In this document: positions 8,856-17,999 of the stretch, piece by piece | How the letters are laid out: each line of letters begins with the position of its first letter | Numbering within the stretch: the first letter of the stretch is position 1 | Origin: an uncultured Lachnospiraceae bacterium | GTDB taxonomy: Bacteria > Bacillota > Clostridia > Lachnospirales > Lachnospiraceae | DNA length: 51,008 nt | Direction of reading: 5' to 3' | Assembly (NCBI GenBank): GCA_910586125.1 | Contig: CAJUHP010000026.1 | Coordinates: 1-51,008, forward strand | Translations under genes and position numbers: made by a program | Notes under the pieces: generated by a model | The model's database searches: none | What the model was told of the DNA's origin: nothing | Seen by the model: the letters and a program-made list of their open reading frames with translations, nothing else

Positions 8856-9872
8856 TTAATTGGATGCCTTATCGGGATCGGTGTCCTCGCTCCACAGCAT
8901 CTGCTGTCTCAGCTCAGCGCCCACCTTCTCCACCAGATGGCCATTGTTGATCCGTCTGGTCGCATTAAAGTAAGGCCGTCCCGCCTGGTTCTCCAGAATC
9001 CAGTTGCGGGCAAACGATCCGTCCTGAATATCGCTCAGAATCCCCTTCATCGCCTTTTTGGTATCCGGCGTAATCACGCGGGGACCGCTGACGTACTCGC
9101 CGTACTCCGCGGTATCCGAGATCGAGTAATTCATCATGGCGATGCCGCCTTTGTTGATCAGGTCAATGATCAGTTTCATCTCATGCAGACACTCGAAATA
9201 TGCGCTCTCCGGCTGATAACCGGCCTCCACCAGCGTCTCAAAACCGGCGCGCATCAACTCCACAACGCCGCCGCACAAAACTGCCTGCTCACCGAACAGA
9301 TCCGTCTCCGTCTCCTCCTGGAACGTTGTCTCCAGAATGCCGGCTCTCGCACCGCCGATCCCGGCCGCATACGCCAGGCCGATGTCCTTGCAGTGTCCGG
9401 AAGCGTCCTGGTGTACGGCGATCAGATCCGGCACGCCCTTCCCCGCCACATACTGGCTGCGCACGGTATGGCCCGGTCCCTTGGGCGCCACCATAAACAC
9501 GTCCACATCGGCCGGGGGAATGATCTGTCCATAGTGGATATTGAAGCCGTGCGCAAAGGCAAGAGCCTTGCCTGCGGTCAGATTGGGACGGATATCCTTG
9601 TCATACAGGGCTTTCTGCTTCTCGTCGTTGATCAGGATCATGATGATGTCGGCGGCCTTTGTCGCATCGGCGGCTGTCATGACCGTAAAACCGGCAGCCT
9701 CCGCCACGGACCAGCTCTTGGAGCCTTCATACAGGCCCACAATGACATCATATCCGGAATCCTTCAGATTCAGCGCATGCGCGTGTCCCTGGCTGCCGTA
9801 GCCGATGATGGCGATCTTCTTCCCCATCAGGATATCTGGGTTGCAGTCCTTCTCATAATACAGTTTTGCCAT
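8856..9872 (-). CDS. ilvC: ketol-acid reductoisomerase
   Basis: IlvC isomerises and reduces 2-acetolactate or 2-aceto-2-hydroxybutyrate with NAD(P)H. The 338-residue protein is the short class I type. The Rossmann motif IIGYGSQGHAHALNL lies at residues 22-36, and APKGPGH and the acidic metal-binding helices (ETDLFGEQ, FECLHEMK) follow. The start at 9872 (MAKLYYEKDC) follows AAGGAGGAG and overlaps the end of ilvN by 20 bases, implying translational coupling; a 21-codon longer frame is rejected. Confidence 0.97.
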   Translation of the reverse strand: MAKLYYEKDCNPDILMGKKIAIIGYGSQGHAHALNLKDSGYDVIVGLYEGSKSWSVAEAAGFTVMTAADATKAADIIMILINDEKQKALYDKDIRPNLTAGKALAFAHGFNIHYGQIIPPADVDVFMVAPKGPGHTVRSQYVAGKGVPDLIAVHQDASGHCKDIGLAYAAGIGGARAGILETTFQEETETDLFGEQAVLCGGVVELMRAGFETLVEAGYQPESAYFECLHEMKLIIDLINKGGIAMMNYSISDTAEYGEYVSGPRVITPDTKKAMKGILSDIQDGSFARNWILENQAGRPYFNATRRINNGHLVEKVGAELRQQMLWSEDTDPDKASN

Positions 9873-10407
9873 AATTATACTCCTCCTTAAGCTTGTTTTT
9901 ATCGTGTATGTTATTGCGGCCTCTTTCGAGGGCAACCATGCCGGTACGCGCCGTCTCCAGGATTCCGAAATCCTCCAGCAACTCCAAAATGGCTTTCGTC
10001 TTATCCGCCGTTCCCAGTACGGCGATCGTCAGCGTGTCCTTCGCCATATCCAGAATGCTGGCCCGGAATACATTGACAATCTGAATGATCTCGTCTCTGG
10101 CATCCTTGCCGGAGGCGCTCACCTTAATCAGAACCAGCTCCCTCTGCACCGAATCCTCGCCGGTCAAAATATCCACCGATATCACAAGGAGCAGCTTGCT
10201 GAGCTGCATCGCGAGCTGTGTGATCATCTTCTCGTCCCCGATTGTCACCACCGAAATACGGGTCACGCCCGGCTTGGTGGTGGAACCGGCGCAGATGCTT
10301 TCAATATTGTATCCCTTGCGGGAAAAGAGCCTGGCAACCTGGGACAGGACACCGGGAACGTCCTCCACCAGGATGGACAGGGTATATGCTTTTTTATCCG
10401 TATTCAT
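9853..10407 (-). CDS. ilvN: acetolactate synthase small (regulatory) subunit, second copy
   Basis: This 184-residue protein has the ACT domain start YTLSILVEDVPGVLSQVARLFSRKGYNIESI, which binds valine for feedback control, and the C-terminal small-subunit domain. It lies 12 bases after its catalytic partner (10420-12129) and overlaps ilvC. The C-terminal extension (after about residue 160) is Lys-rich and absent from the other copy. IlvN and IlvH labels are interchangeable here; regulation cannot be read from sequence. Confidence 0.93.
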   Translation of the reverse strand: MNTDKKAYTLSILVEDVPGVLSQVARLFSRKGYNIESICAGSTTKPGVTRISVVTIGDEKMITQLAMQLSKLLLVISVDILTGEDSVQRELVLIKVSASGKDARDEIIQIVNVFRASILDMAKDTLTIAVLGTADKTKAILELLEDFGILETARTGMVALERGRNNIHDKNKLKEEYNYGKTVL

Positions 10408-10419
10408 TGATAGCCTCCC

Positions 10420-12129
10420 TTACGTCAGCATAAAATCCGTGATGGCGCTGCCGCCGCCCACCATGGGACGAACCATCTCGTCCGTGTCAATGACGCAGTC
10501 GATCACATAGCCATGCCCCCAGGCCAGCGCCTCGTCCATGGCCGCCTCCAACTGCGCAAGGTTCTCCACACGGGCCCCCTTCAGACCATACGCCTCGGCC
10601 AGCTTCACAAAATCCGGCGCAAAGTTTAAATCCGTCTGGCTGAAGCGCTTGCCGTAGATCAGATTCTGCCACTGGCGGACCATTCCCAGTGTGCGGTTGT
10701 CAAAGATCACCGTGATCACCGGGATATCGTAGTGGGATTCCGTCGCCATCTCCTGGCCGTTCATGCGGAAACATCCGTCTCCGGTCATGTGCAGCACCAG
10801 CTTGTCGGGATTTCCCACCTTGGCTCCCAGAGCCGCTCCTAGGCCGAAGCCCATCGTGCCGAAGCCTCCGCTGGTTAAAAGCTGCCCCGGATAAGTAAAG
10901 TGAAAATGCTGAATGCTCCACATCTGATGCTGTCCCACGTCCGTCGCCACGATGGCGTCCGCGGGCACCTTGCTGTAGATCATCCGCAGCACCTGATCCG
11001 GCGTCATATGATCGCTCTCCTCCACCGGCACATGTGTATCGTGAGAAAATACCTCCCTCTTCCACTGGGTGCGGTCCGCGCAACCGATGCGCTCATTCAG
11101 AAGAGCCAGCACCCGCTTCGCGTCCCCGATGATATGGTGATCGGTCTTCACATTTTTATCAATCTCCGCCCGGTCAATGTCGATGTGGACAATGCGGGCC
11201 TGCGAGGCAAAGCGAGAGGGGTCCAGGGCCACCCGGTCGGAAAAACGGCAGCCCACCGCAATCAAAAGGTCGCAGGTGTCGCAGGCGATATTGGAAGCCT
11301 GGGAGCCGTGCATTCCGATCATGCCGGTCGCAAGCGGATGACTGCCCGGAAAACCGCCGCCGCCCATCAGTGTGATCGCCACCGGGCTGTCCATCTTCTC
11401 GGCAAACTCGATAAATTCCTGGTCTGCCCGGCCGCGGACTACGCCGCCGCCGCAGATTAAAAACGGCTGTCTGGCTTCGTCAATCCAGGAAACCAGCTTG
11501 TCAATATCCTCCATATTCGGTTCCGGCGTGCGGATATCCCATCCGACCCGCTTGTTCCAAGCCGCCAAACGCCCCTCCTTGCTGTGCTCCTTCTTCGGCA
11601 GCGGCGTGTACTCGATCTCTGTGGACGGCGCCGTCACATTTTTCAGAAAATCAATCAGAACCGGGCCGGGCCGGCCGGTCGCCGCCACGGCAAACGCTTC
11701 CCGGATGATATCGGGAATGGTCTGCGCATCCCGCACCAGATACGTCGCCTTTGTAATCGGCATGGCGATTCCGGTGATATCCACCTCCTGGAACGAGTCC
11801 TTGCCTAGAAAATTTTCAGCCACATTGCAGGTGATGAAAACCACCGGCGAGGAATCGTAATATGCGGTCGCAATTCCCGTGGTCAGATTGGTCGCGCCGG
11901 GACCGGAGGTGGCAAAGCAGACGCCCACCCGGCCCGTGGAGCGGGCATAGCCGTCCGCCGCATGAGCGGCGCCCTGCTCGTGAGCCGTCAGATAATGTCG
12001 GATCTTGTCCTGATAGTGATACAGTTCGTCATAAATATTTAAAATCGTGCCGCCGGGATAGCCGAACACGCTGTCCACCCCCTGCTCCAGCAGGCATTCT
12101 ATGATTGCTTTCGTCGCTCGGATTTTCAC
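10420..12129 (-). CDS. ilvB: acetolactate synthase large (catalytic) subunit, second copy
   Basis: This 569-residue thiamine-diphosphate enzyme condenses pyruvate with pyruvate or 2-ketobutyrate. The catalytic glutamate is Glu51 (TAHEQGAAHAADGYAR). The SGPGATNLTTGIATA segment, the GDGCFRMNGQEMAT motif that binds ThDP-Mg, and FDNRTLGMVRQWQ are all present. The start is the GTG at 12129, preceded by AAGGAGAGG; upstream in-frame codons run into the spacer and do not match the family. It is about 100 bases after the first small-subunit gene. Confidence 0.95.
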   Translation of the reverse strand: MKIRATKAIIECLLEQGVDSVFGYPGGTILNIYDELYHYQDKIRHYLTAHEQGAAHAADGYARSTGRVGVCFATSGPGATNLTTGIATAYYDSSPVVFITCNVAENFLGKDSFQEVDITGIAMPITKATYLVRDAQTIPDIIREAFAVAATGRPGPVLIDFLKNVTAPSTEIEYTPLPKKEHSKEGRLAAWNKRVGWDIRTPEPNMEDIDKLVSWIDEARQPFLICGGGVVRGRADQEFIEFAEKMDSPVAITLMGGGGFPGSHPLATGMIGMHGSQASNIACDTCDLLIAVGCRFSDRVALDPSRFASQARIVHIDIDRAEIDKNVKTDHHIIGDAKRVLALLNERIGCADRTQWKREVFSHDTHVPVEESDHMTPDQVLRMIYSKVPADAIVATDVGQHQMWSIQHFHFTYPGQLLTSGGFGTMGFGLGAALGAKVGNPDKLVLHMTGDGCFRMNGQEMATESHYDIPVITVIFDNRTLGMVRQWQNLIYGKRFSQTDLNFAPDFVKLAEAYGLKGARVENLAQLEAAMDEALAWGHGYVIDCVIDTDEMVRPMVGGGSAITDFMLT

Positions 12130-12229
12130 GCAATCCTCTCCTTTTCCCTTTTCTCTTCTCGTTTTCGGGCGTGTCTGCAAAGAGTGTGCCGCAGCGTCCA
12201 GACATGCCCTGATGTGTCTCCCGGAATCG

Positions 12230-12715
12230 TCAGATACCGCTGTTTCCTTTCTGCAGGGCCACCAACCCGGTGCGGGCCACCTCCAGGATGGAGAAGGGCC
12301 GCAGAAGCTCCTCAAACAGATTCAGCTTTTCCGTCGTGTCCGACAGCTCCAGCGTCATGGAAGTCGGAGAGATATCCGCGATCTTCCCTCCCATGATCTG
12401 ACATACGTTCATAATATCCTGCCGGGTACGGGTGCTTGTCGATACCTTGATCAGCATCAGCTCCCTCCCGATCATATGATTCTCCTCGATGGTGCGGACC
12501 TTGATGACGTCCACCAGCTTATTGAGCTGCTTCTCCACCTGCTCCACCACATTGTTGCCGCTGTCCACTATAATGGTGATCCGGGAAATATTCTTATCGT
12601 CGGTAACTCCCACAGCCAGGCTCTCAATATTGAACGCCCGGCGGGAAAATAGCCCCGTAATCTTATTCAGTGCGCCTGCCTGATTTTCAACCAGAACAGA
12701 GATCGTTCTTTTCAT
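12230..12715 (-). CDS. ilvH: acetolactate synthase small subunit, first copy
   Basis: This 161-residue protein has the ACT domain start RTISVLVENQAGALNKITGLFSRRAFNIESLAVG and the typical IlvH length. The ATG at 12715 follows GAGGAGG and is 13 bases after the stop of its partner large subunit (12729-14348). Upstream in-frame codons overlap that gene and are rejected. It would stimulate its catalytic subunit and give it valine sensitivity. Confidence 0.94.
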   Translation of the reverse strand: MKRTISVLVENQAGALNKITGLFSRRAFNIESLAVGVTDDKNISRITIIVDSGNNVVEQVEKQLNKLVDVIKVRTIEENHMIGRELMLIKVSTSTRTRQDIMNVCQIMGGKIADISPTSMTLELSDTTEKLNLFEELLRPFSILEVARTGLVALQKGNSGI

Positions 12716-12728
12716 ATGCGGCCTCCTC

Positions 12729-14348
12729 TCAGTCTCCGGTAGTCGTATCCGGGTCCACGCTGCAGCAGAGAATATACGGGCCGTCATAAGCCAGCATGGC
12801 CTGTATGGCGCCGTCGATCTCCCCGTCCTTCTCCACCCGGCCGTGGGCGATGCCGTAGGCTTCGGCCAGTTTTCCAAAGTCCGGCGCGCCGCTCAGATCC
12901 ACGCCAAAAGGACCGTTGTAAGAAGTCTTCTGTATCTCGTTGACCAAACCCAGAACATGATTCTCCATCACGATAATCTTTACATCGCTGTGCTGGCTGT
13001 TCAGCGTCGCCAGCTCGTTAAACGCCATCTGGAAGCTGCCGTCGCCGCAGACGACGATGGTCTGCCTGTCCTTTGCCGCCGCTTTGACTCCCAGCGCCGC
13101 CGGCAGGGCGTACCCCATAGTTCCCAAGCCGCCGGTGGTCAGGAAACGTCCCTCTCTCAGCGGCAGGTATTTGCAGGCCCAGATCTGGTTCTGCCCTACA
13201 TCCACACAGACGGCTGCATCCGCTTTCATGTGCTGTCCCAGACTGCGCATGACCTTTCCTGGATGGACGCCCGCCTTCAGCGCGGGCAGCTCCGCCTGGC
13301 GTTCTCCGTTCCGCCGTTCCTGCAGCATGCGAATCCACTCGCCGGCTTCCACCTTTACCGGAATCTCCAGAAGCTGGCTCAGAATACATTTGATATCACC
13401 GACCACCGGTATGTTTGTGGACACATTCTTTCCGATCTCCGCGGGGTCCACATCCATGTGAATGGTCTTCATGCGGCGGCCGATCTCCGAGGGGGATAGG
13501 ATCGCCCGGTTTGCCACTCTGGCCCCTGCCAGAATCAAAAGATCGCTCTTGGCCAGCGCCTTATTGGCGCATACATTTCCAAAGGAACCGATCATTCCCA
13601 TATTCAGCGGGTGATCCGTCGGCAGAACGCCCAGTCCCATCATCGTCGTCACGACCGGAATCCCTGCGCTCTCTGCCAGCGTGCGAAGCTCCTTCTCGGC
13701 TCCGGCGCTGAATATCCCGCCTCCGGCGCAGATCACCGGCTGTTTTGCCTGTCGGATCGCCTCCGCAACCCGGCGGATCTGGACGACATTTCCCTTATAG
13801 CTGGGCTTATAGCCGCGGATATCCACCGTCTCCGGATAGACCGGATCAAACTCCTGCTTCTGAATATCGCTGGGAATATCAATCAGAACCGGCCCCTGAC
13901 GGCCTGTGGATGCAATGTGAAACGCTTCCTTTACAATGCGGGGCAGCTCCCTCGCATCCTTCACCAGATAACTGTGCTTGATAAAGGGCGCCACCGCTCC
14001 GGTGATATCGACTTCCTGGAAAATATCGCGGCCCAGAAGATGGCTCTGCACCTGACCGGTGATCGCCACCATGGGAATGGAATCCATGTACGCGGTGGCG
14101 ATACCGGTAATCAGATTCGTCGCTCCCGGTCCCGACGTCACCATGCACACGCCGGGCTTTTTGCTGATCCGGGCATAGCCGGACGCCATATGGCCGGCAT
14201 TCTGCTCCGTGCGCACCAGGGTGTAGTCAATATCGGAAGCCGCTACCGCGTCCACCGCCTCGCAGATCGTCGCTCCGGCATAGCCGAACATGTGGGTGAC
14301 TCCTTCTCTTCGTAAGCTCTCGACCAAAGCTTTTGCTCCGTTGACCAT
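12729..14348 (-). CDS. ilvB: acetolactate synthase large subunit, first copy
   Basis: This is the promoter-proximal gene of the ilv operon, coding for 539 residues. The catalytic glutamate is Glu48 (RTEQNAGHMASGYAR), and the ThDP motif is GDGSFQMAFNELATL. It is clearly diverged from the second copy: PGG in FGYPGG is AGA here (FGYAGA), and FDNRTLG is MENHVLG. The two are therefore old paralogues rather than a recent duplication. Whether it is anabolic is inferred from its pairing with a small subunit. Confidence 0.94.
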   Translation of the reverse strand: MVNGAKALVESLRREGVTHMFGYAGATICEAVDAVAASDIDYTLVRTEQNAGHMASGYARISKKPGVCMVTSGPGATNLITGIATAYMDSIPMVAITGQVQSHLLGRDIFQEVDITGAVAPFIKHSYLVKDARELPRIVKEAFHIASTGRQGPVLIDIPSDIQKQEFDPVYPETVDIRGYKPSYKGNVVQIRRVAEAIRQAKQPVICAGGGIFSAGAEKELRTLAESAGIPVVTTMMGLGVLPTDHPLNMGMIGSFGNVCANKALAKSDLLILAGARVANRAILSPSEIGRRMKTIHMDVDPAEIGKNVSTNIPVVGDIKCILSQLLEIPVKVEAGEWIRMLQERRNGERQAELPALKAGVHPGKVMRSLGQHMKADAAVCVDVGQNQIWACKYLPLREGRFLTTGGLGTMGYALPAALGVKAAAKDRQTIVVCGDGSFQMAFNELATLNSQHSDVKIIVMENHVLGLVNEIQKTSYNGPFGVDLSGAPDFGKLAEAYGIAHGRVEKDGEIDGAIQAMLAYDGPYILCCSVDPDTTTGD

Positions 14349-14429
14349 AGCTGTTCTCCTCTCCTGGTGTGATAAAATAAGCTGCCTGCCCGGACCCCCC
14401 CTGAGCCCAGGAACCAGTCAGGCGGAAAC

Positions 14430-14470
14430 GACGCAAAAGGCCCCGTCCGCCTGGCTGGGACAGGGCCTCC
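14430..14470 (-). terminator. attenuator-like hairpin in the ilv leader
   Basis: On the minus strand GGCCCTGTCC pairs with GGACGGGGCC (one G-U pair; 14439-14467) and is followed by TTTT. It lies in the untranslated leader about 90 bases before the first ilvB. The downstream arm can instead take part in a second hairpin, GGCGGA with TCCGCC, so two exclusive structures are possible. No T-box core and no leader peptide rich in Ile, Leu or Val was found. Confidence 0.55.
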
Positions 14471-14583
14471 GGACTGCTTCGTCCCGGCGGTGGCCGAACC
14501 GTTTTCGTTCCTATAAATTGGAAAACCGGCTGCGGACACTCTGTTTCTTTATCGGATTAAACGGATAAAAGATGATTAGACCT

Positions 14584-14612
14584 ATGATAAACGATATTCG
14601 GGGGTTTGTCAA
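14584..14612 (-). promoter_or_regulatory. strong promoter of the ilv operon
   Basis: On the minus strand a perfect TTGACA (14607-14612) and TATCAT (14584-14589) are 17 bp apart. The transcript would have a leader of about 230 nt containing the attenuator-like hairpin. Confidence 0.8.
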
Positions 14613-14858
14613 CCGTTAAATTTGGGGCAGCCACTGGGAACATCACAATACAGATTTTTGTCAACAGCCTTGCATACACGGGCCAAAAACCGCTACCGAT
14701 GCAAATGCCCAGAAACAGATCATGAAACTGTTGAAAGACGCCAACATCTATCAAAATAAGTTCGTGGGAATCCGGGCAAGGCTCCAGAATTCAGTGAACA
14801 CCTCTCTGCTACCGTTATGAAATGATATAAAATGACATGGGTACATCGTATTCCAACA
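14613..14858. other. intergenic region, possible gene remnant
   Basis: This space between the peptide locus and the ilv promoter has no credible gene. A plus-strand frame of about 65 codons (roughly 14617-14820) is open and reads like coding sequence in its second half (KQIMKLLKDANIYQNKF) but has no suitable start or ribosome binding site and matches nothing I recognise. Confidence 0.3.
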
Positions 14859-16544
14859 TTACAACGCTTTTCCGGAACACCACTCCAGCCGTTTTTGCTG
14901 CTGCATGCTCAGGCTCTCATACGGTCCGTGCTCCCATATCCTTCCCTGCTCCATGACCAGTATCTCATCATACTGCCGCAGCAGATCCGGATTCATTTTA
15001 TGCGTGATCGTTATCAGCGTGAGTCCCTCTTTGTCCAGCAGAAGCGAGTCAATCTGCCCCGCGGTCCAGCTGTCTAACGCTGATGTTCCCTCATCTAACA
15101 AAAGAACTTCTGTCCGGCGGATAAATGCCCTGGCGATGGCGACGCGCTGCTGCTCCCCTCCGGACAGATTCTTTCCGTCCTCCTCCACCATTGATTCAAG
15201 CCCATTTCCCATCCGGGCCACCACGCCGGAAAGCCCGGCCTCCTCCACCGCTCTCCAAACCTCCTCGTCCGAATACGCTTCATACATCGTAATATTGTTG
15301 CGCAGCGTATCTTCAAACAGGATCACCTTCTGATGAATCATGCTCATATGCCGATACAAACTTTTCTTATCGGCCTCGGCCAGGCTGCAGTCCCCGAAGC
15401 GAATCGTTCCCTCATAAAAATCGTAATACCCCATTAACAGGCGCAGTAACGTCGATTTCCCCGAACCGCTGCTGCCGGTAACAGCATATTTTTTTCCCTT
15501 TTCAAAGCGGAAGCAGATGTCATGCAGAATCTCCTTTTCGTCTGTATAGCCAAAACAGAGATGTTCTGCCTCGATGGGTGCCGCCGCCTCGACGCTTCTT
15601 CTCTCTTTTGTCCTATCCGGCGTCTTCTTCTCCAGCACAGACAGAACACGGGCCAGAACCGGTTCCGCCGTCTTAAGCTCCAGATATTTTTCGCCAATCG
15701 ACTGTACCGGCATGCTCACATAATTGGAGATCTGCATCACCCCCAAAAGAATTCCCATACTGATATCTCCCCGCTGAACCAGATACACCGAAAAGACCAG
15801 CCGCAGGACGCTCGACAGATAGGAGAGCGCCGCGCTGACCGCCATGGATTTCGCCTGCTCCCTCCGCATTGAAAAACCATTGTTCTCCGCCTCCGACGCA
15901 ACCCGCAGAAATTTCTCCTCCGCCTTCTCCTCGATGCCGAAGCTTTTTATCACCTCAAAGCCGGAAAAAACATCCTTGATCTCCACATTCATGTCATCCA
16001 GGGAATCCATATATTTTTTCTGCTCCTTGGACGCCCGGTCCCCAAACAGCAGGGGCGGAAGCATCTGCAGGGCAGTCAGAAGCACGTCGGTCAGCGCCAG
16101 CACCGGGTGAAACAGAAAAATCGTGACAAAGGCCGTGACAGCCAGAATGATCTGCCCGCACATAGCCGGGGCCAGCCGGAAATATTTTTCATCAATCAGA
16201 GCCAGATCGTTATTCAGCAACGAAATATACCCGGCGCTGTTTCTGTCGTGGAACGCATGGATATCATAATGGACAATCCGCTCAAATACCTGATCCTTCA
16301 GCCCATAATTGGCCGCCCGCAGAAATCTGGCCCGCGCCCACAAACGGCAAAACTCCGCCGTCAAGTCAACCGCCAGAAACCCCAGTCCAAACAGCGCGTA
16401 GTCTCGGAGCCCTTCCCCGGCAAAAACCGTATCGGCCATTCCTTTCATAAAATAGGCCCAGTACACCATCGCCAGCGCATAGAGCAGCTCCAAAAGCATC
16501 CAAAACATCAATTTTCTTTTATATTGTCTAAAAAAGCGGTTCAT
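14859..16544 (-). CDS. ABC exporter (permease-ATPase fusion), peptide locus, second copy
   Basis: This 561-residue half-transporter has an N-terminal six-helix exporter domain (about 1-310) and a C-terminal ATPase: Walker A GSSGSGKS (357-364), signature LSGGE (460-464), Walker B LLLDEG (481-486). There is no N-terminal C39 peptidase domain, so it cannot cleave a Gly-Gly leader itself. It is clearly paralogous to the transporter at 18399-20117 along its whole length (for example FDNNxITMY-type and MSMIHQKV segments). AAAGAGG precedes the ATG at 16544, 12 bases after the radical SAM gene. Its GC content is about 60%, far above the genes before it. It may form a heterodimer with the other copy or be an older resident exporter. 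Confidence 0.9.
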   Translation of the reverse strand: MNRFFRQYKRKLMFWMLLELLYALAMVYWAYFMKGMADTVFAGEGLRDYALFGLGFLAVDLTAEFCRLWARARFLRAANYGLKDQVFERIVHYDIHAFHDRNSAGYISLLNNDLALIDEKYFRLAPAMCGQIILAVTAFVTIFLFHPVLALTDVLLTALQMLPPLLFGDRASKEQKKYMDSLDDMNVEIKDVFSGFEVIKSFGIEEKAEEKFLRVASEAENNGFSMRREQAKSMAVSAALSYLSSVLRLVFSVYLVQRGDISMGILLGVMQISNYVSMPVQSIGEKYLELKTAEPVLARVLSVLEKKTPDRTKERRSVEAAAPIEAEHLCFGYTDEKEILHDICFRFEKGKKYAVTGSSGSGKSTLLRLLMGYYDFYEGTIRFGDCSLAEADKKSLYRHMSMIHQKVILFEDTLRNNITMYEAYSDEEVWRAVEEAGLSGVVARMGNGLESMVEEDGKNLSGGEQQRVAIARAFIRRTEVLLLDEGTSALDSWTAGQIDSLLLDKEGLTLITITHKMNPDLLRQYDEILVMEQGRIWEHGPYESLSMQQQKRLEWCSGKAL

Positions 16545-16556
16545 AACATTACCTCT

Positions 16557-17999
16557 TTATTGATTCTTTAATTGGAATGCTAGTATCATCTGATAAACTC
16601 TTTTTCTTTCTTCTTTTGAAAGATTCATTAAATATAATATTACTCGGTGATATCGGTTTTTTAAAATTTCACACCCTGTCTCAAATATTTCTGCTCTTAA
16701 CTCCCCCTTATCCATTTGATAAAGCTGATATACGCATCGATCGCAAAAATTCCTAATCCAGCATTCTTTACAATTTTCACGCTCATTTTTCGTATATTTG
16801 CGAAGCCTTGTTTCTGTTATCCATTTTCCTTTCTCCAGGGAATTGTCCTCAAATATATTTCCCAGCCGAAAGGACGGATTTTCGACAAAGAAATGGCAGG
16901 GATAAAAATCTCCACTCGGCTCTACCGTAAAAGAACGAAATCCGGCACCGCAAAAAACATCCTCCAATTCCTCTCTGTTTAAAATTTTTGCGCATCGTAG
17001 AATAAAACTCATTAATGGTATAAGTTCCCCGCAATATTCTTGACACTGAAACAGGCGATCAATCTGAGCCCTATCTTTCGCCAGTATTTCTTCTTTTGTT
17101 TCACCTTTGGGAGCCAATTCGTTCCCTATGCAATCACAAAGATAAATATTGTCAATTCCCGTCTCTTCCCGCAGGATAGAAGCCGTCTGCTTTCTGGAAA
17201 GGCCATGTTCCTCATGGAGTCTGGTATAAGTTGCTTCAATCATCACAGGAGGAACAGAAAACTCTTTTAGACAATTAATATTTTTGATTATCTGTCTGTA
17301 TGTCTCTTCTTCATACTTTCCCTTGCGAAGACTATTATGAATTTTTTCAGGTCCATCCACGCTTATCGTCAAGCAAATATGATACCGACAAATTACTTCT
17401 ATACATTTTGTAGAAAGTTGAAAACCATTGGAGATCATTTCAAATTGCGGCATTTTATCCATTGCCTGTTTTCTTATCTGTTCTTCGCACTCTTCGCAAA
17501 TCGCTTCTACCGTATCTGGGTAAACAGATGGCTCTCCACCAAAAAACAAAATGGTCCCGATTCTCCGAATTCCCTGTTCCATCAGAACCCGAATCATTTG
17601 TCGTCCCTGTTCAGGAGAAAGCACCACCGTTTTTTTTCCATAAGTCCCGGCTTGGGCATAGCAATATCTGCATTTTAAATTGCAACCATTCTGCACCAGA
17701 ATTTCTAACTTGTCTATATACTGTGTCTGGGCACTATGCCGCATTGGTTTTAAAAAGGCTTGTTCTCGATAGGGAAAACTGTTTTTCAATTTCTCCTCAA
17801 ACTGTCTTTGTTGCCGTCCGTCTGCATGACCTGCTTGAATATCTTCCTGAAGTTCTTTTAATTGGCAGGCTACCTTTCGAGAAACCCGTACCATGTCATT
17901 TGTCCGAGTTTGATATATTATCCCATTTGGCAACCCTTCTTCTGTTAAAATTTTCCATTCTAAAACTTCTTTATTATTTGATGGCGCGAAAAAAAACAT
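16557..17999 (-). CDS. radical SAM/SPASM peptide maturase
   Basis: This 480-residue protein is a radical S-adenosylmethionine enzyme of the SPASM type, the class that builds thioether or carbon-carbon crosslinks in ribosomal peptides. CNLKCRYC (Cys106, 110, 113) binds the catalytic 4Fe-4S cluster, followed by FFGGEPS (near 152-158). The SPASM seven-Cys pattern is complete: Cys350, GDFYPC (Cys368), CX2CX5CX2C at 410-422, and Cys443. The first 90 residues may form the precursor-recognition domain, which is an inference. Its gene overlaps the end of the JAMM protease gene by 40 bases and is AT-rich. Likely substrate: the two-cysteine precursor at 20209-20355. The bond it makes cannot be predicted from sequence. 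Confidence 0.92.
   Translation of the reverse strand: MFFFAPSNNKEVLEWKILTEEGLPNGIIYQTRTNDMVRVSRKVACQLKELQEDIQAGHADGRQQRQFEEKLKNSFPYREQAFLKPMRHSAQTQYIDKLEILVQNGCNLKCRYCYAQAGTYGKKTVVLSPEQGRQMIRVLMEQGIRRIGTILFFGGEPSVYPDTVEAICEECEEQIRKQAMDKMPQFEMISNGFQLSTKCIEVICRYHICLTISVDGPEKIHNSLRKGKYEEETYRQIIKNINCLKEFSVPPVMIEATYTRLHEEHGLSRKQTASILREETGIDNIYLCDCIGNELAPKGETKEEILAKDRAQIDRLFQCQEYCGELIPLMSFILRCAKILNREELEDVFCGAGFRSFTVEPSGDFYPCHFFVENPSFRLGNIFEDNSLEKGKWITETRLRKYTKNERENCKECWIRNFCDRCVYQLYQMDKGELRAEIFETGCEILKNRYHRVILYLMNLSKEERKRVYQMILAFQLKNQ

Noticed and set aside
7075..8859. 594-codon plus-strand frame opposite ilvD
   Set aside because: It has no ribosome binding site and its residues show no domain; it is a shadow of the GC-rich ilvD coding strand.
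8937..9890. 317-codon plus-strand frame opposite ilvC
   Set aside because: Shadow frame; ilvC is unmistakable on the other strand.
14349..14577. A T-box or leader-peptide attenuator for the ilv operon
   Set aside because: No TGGTACCGCG-type core is present and the open frame through the leader is not rich in Ile, Leu or Val codons.
14617..14820. Small gene between the peptide locus and the ilv promoter
   Set aside because: The frame is open but lacks a start codon with a ribosome binding site and a recognisable product.
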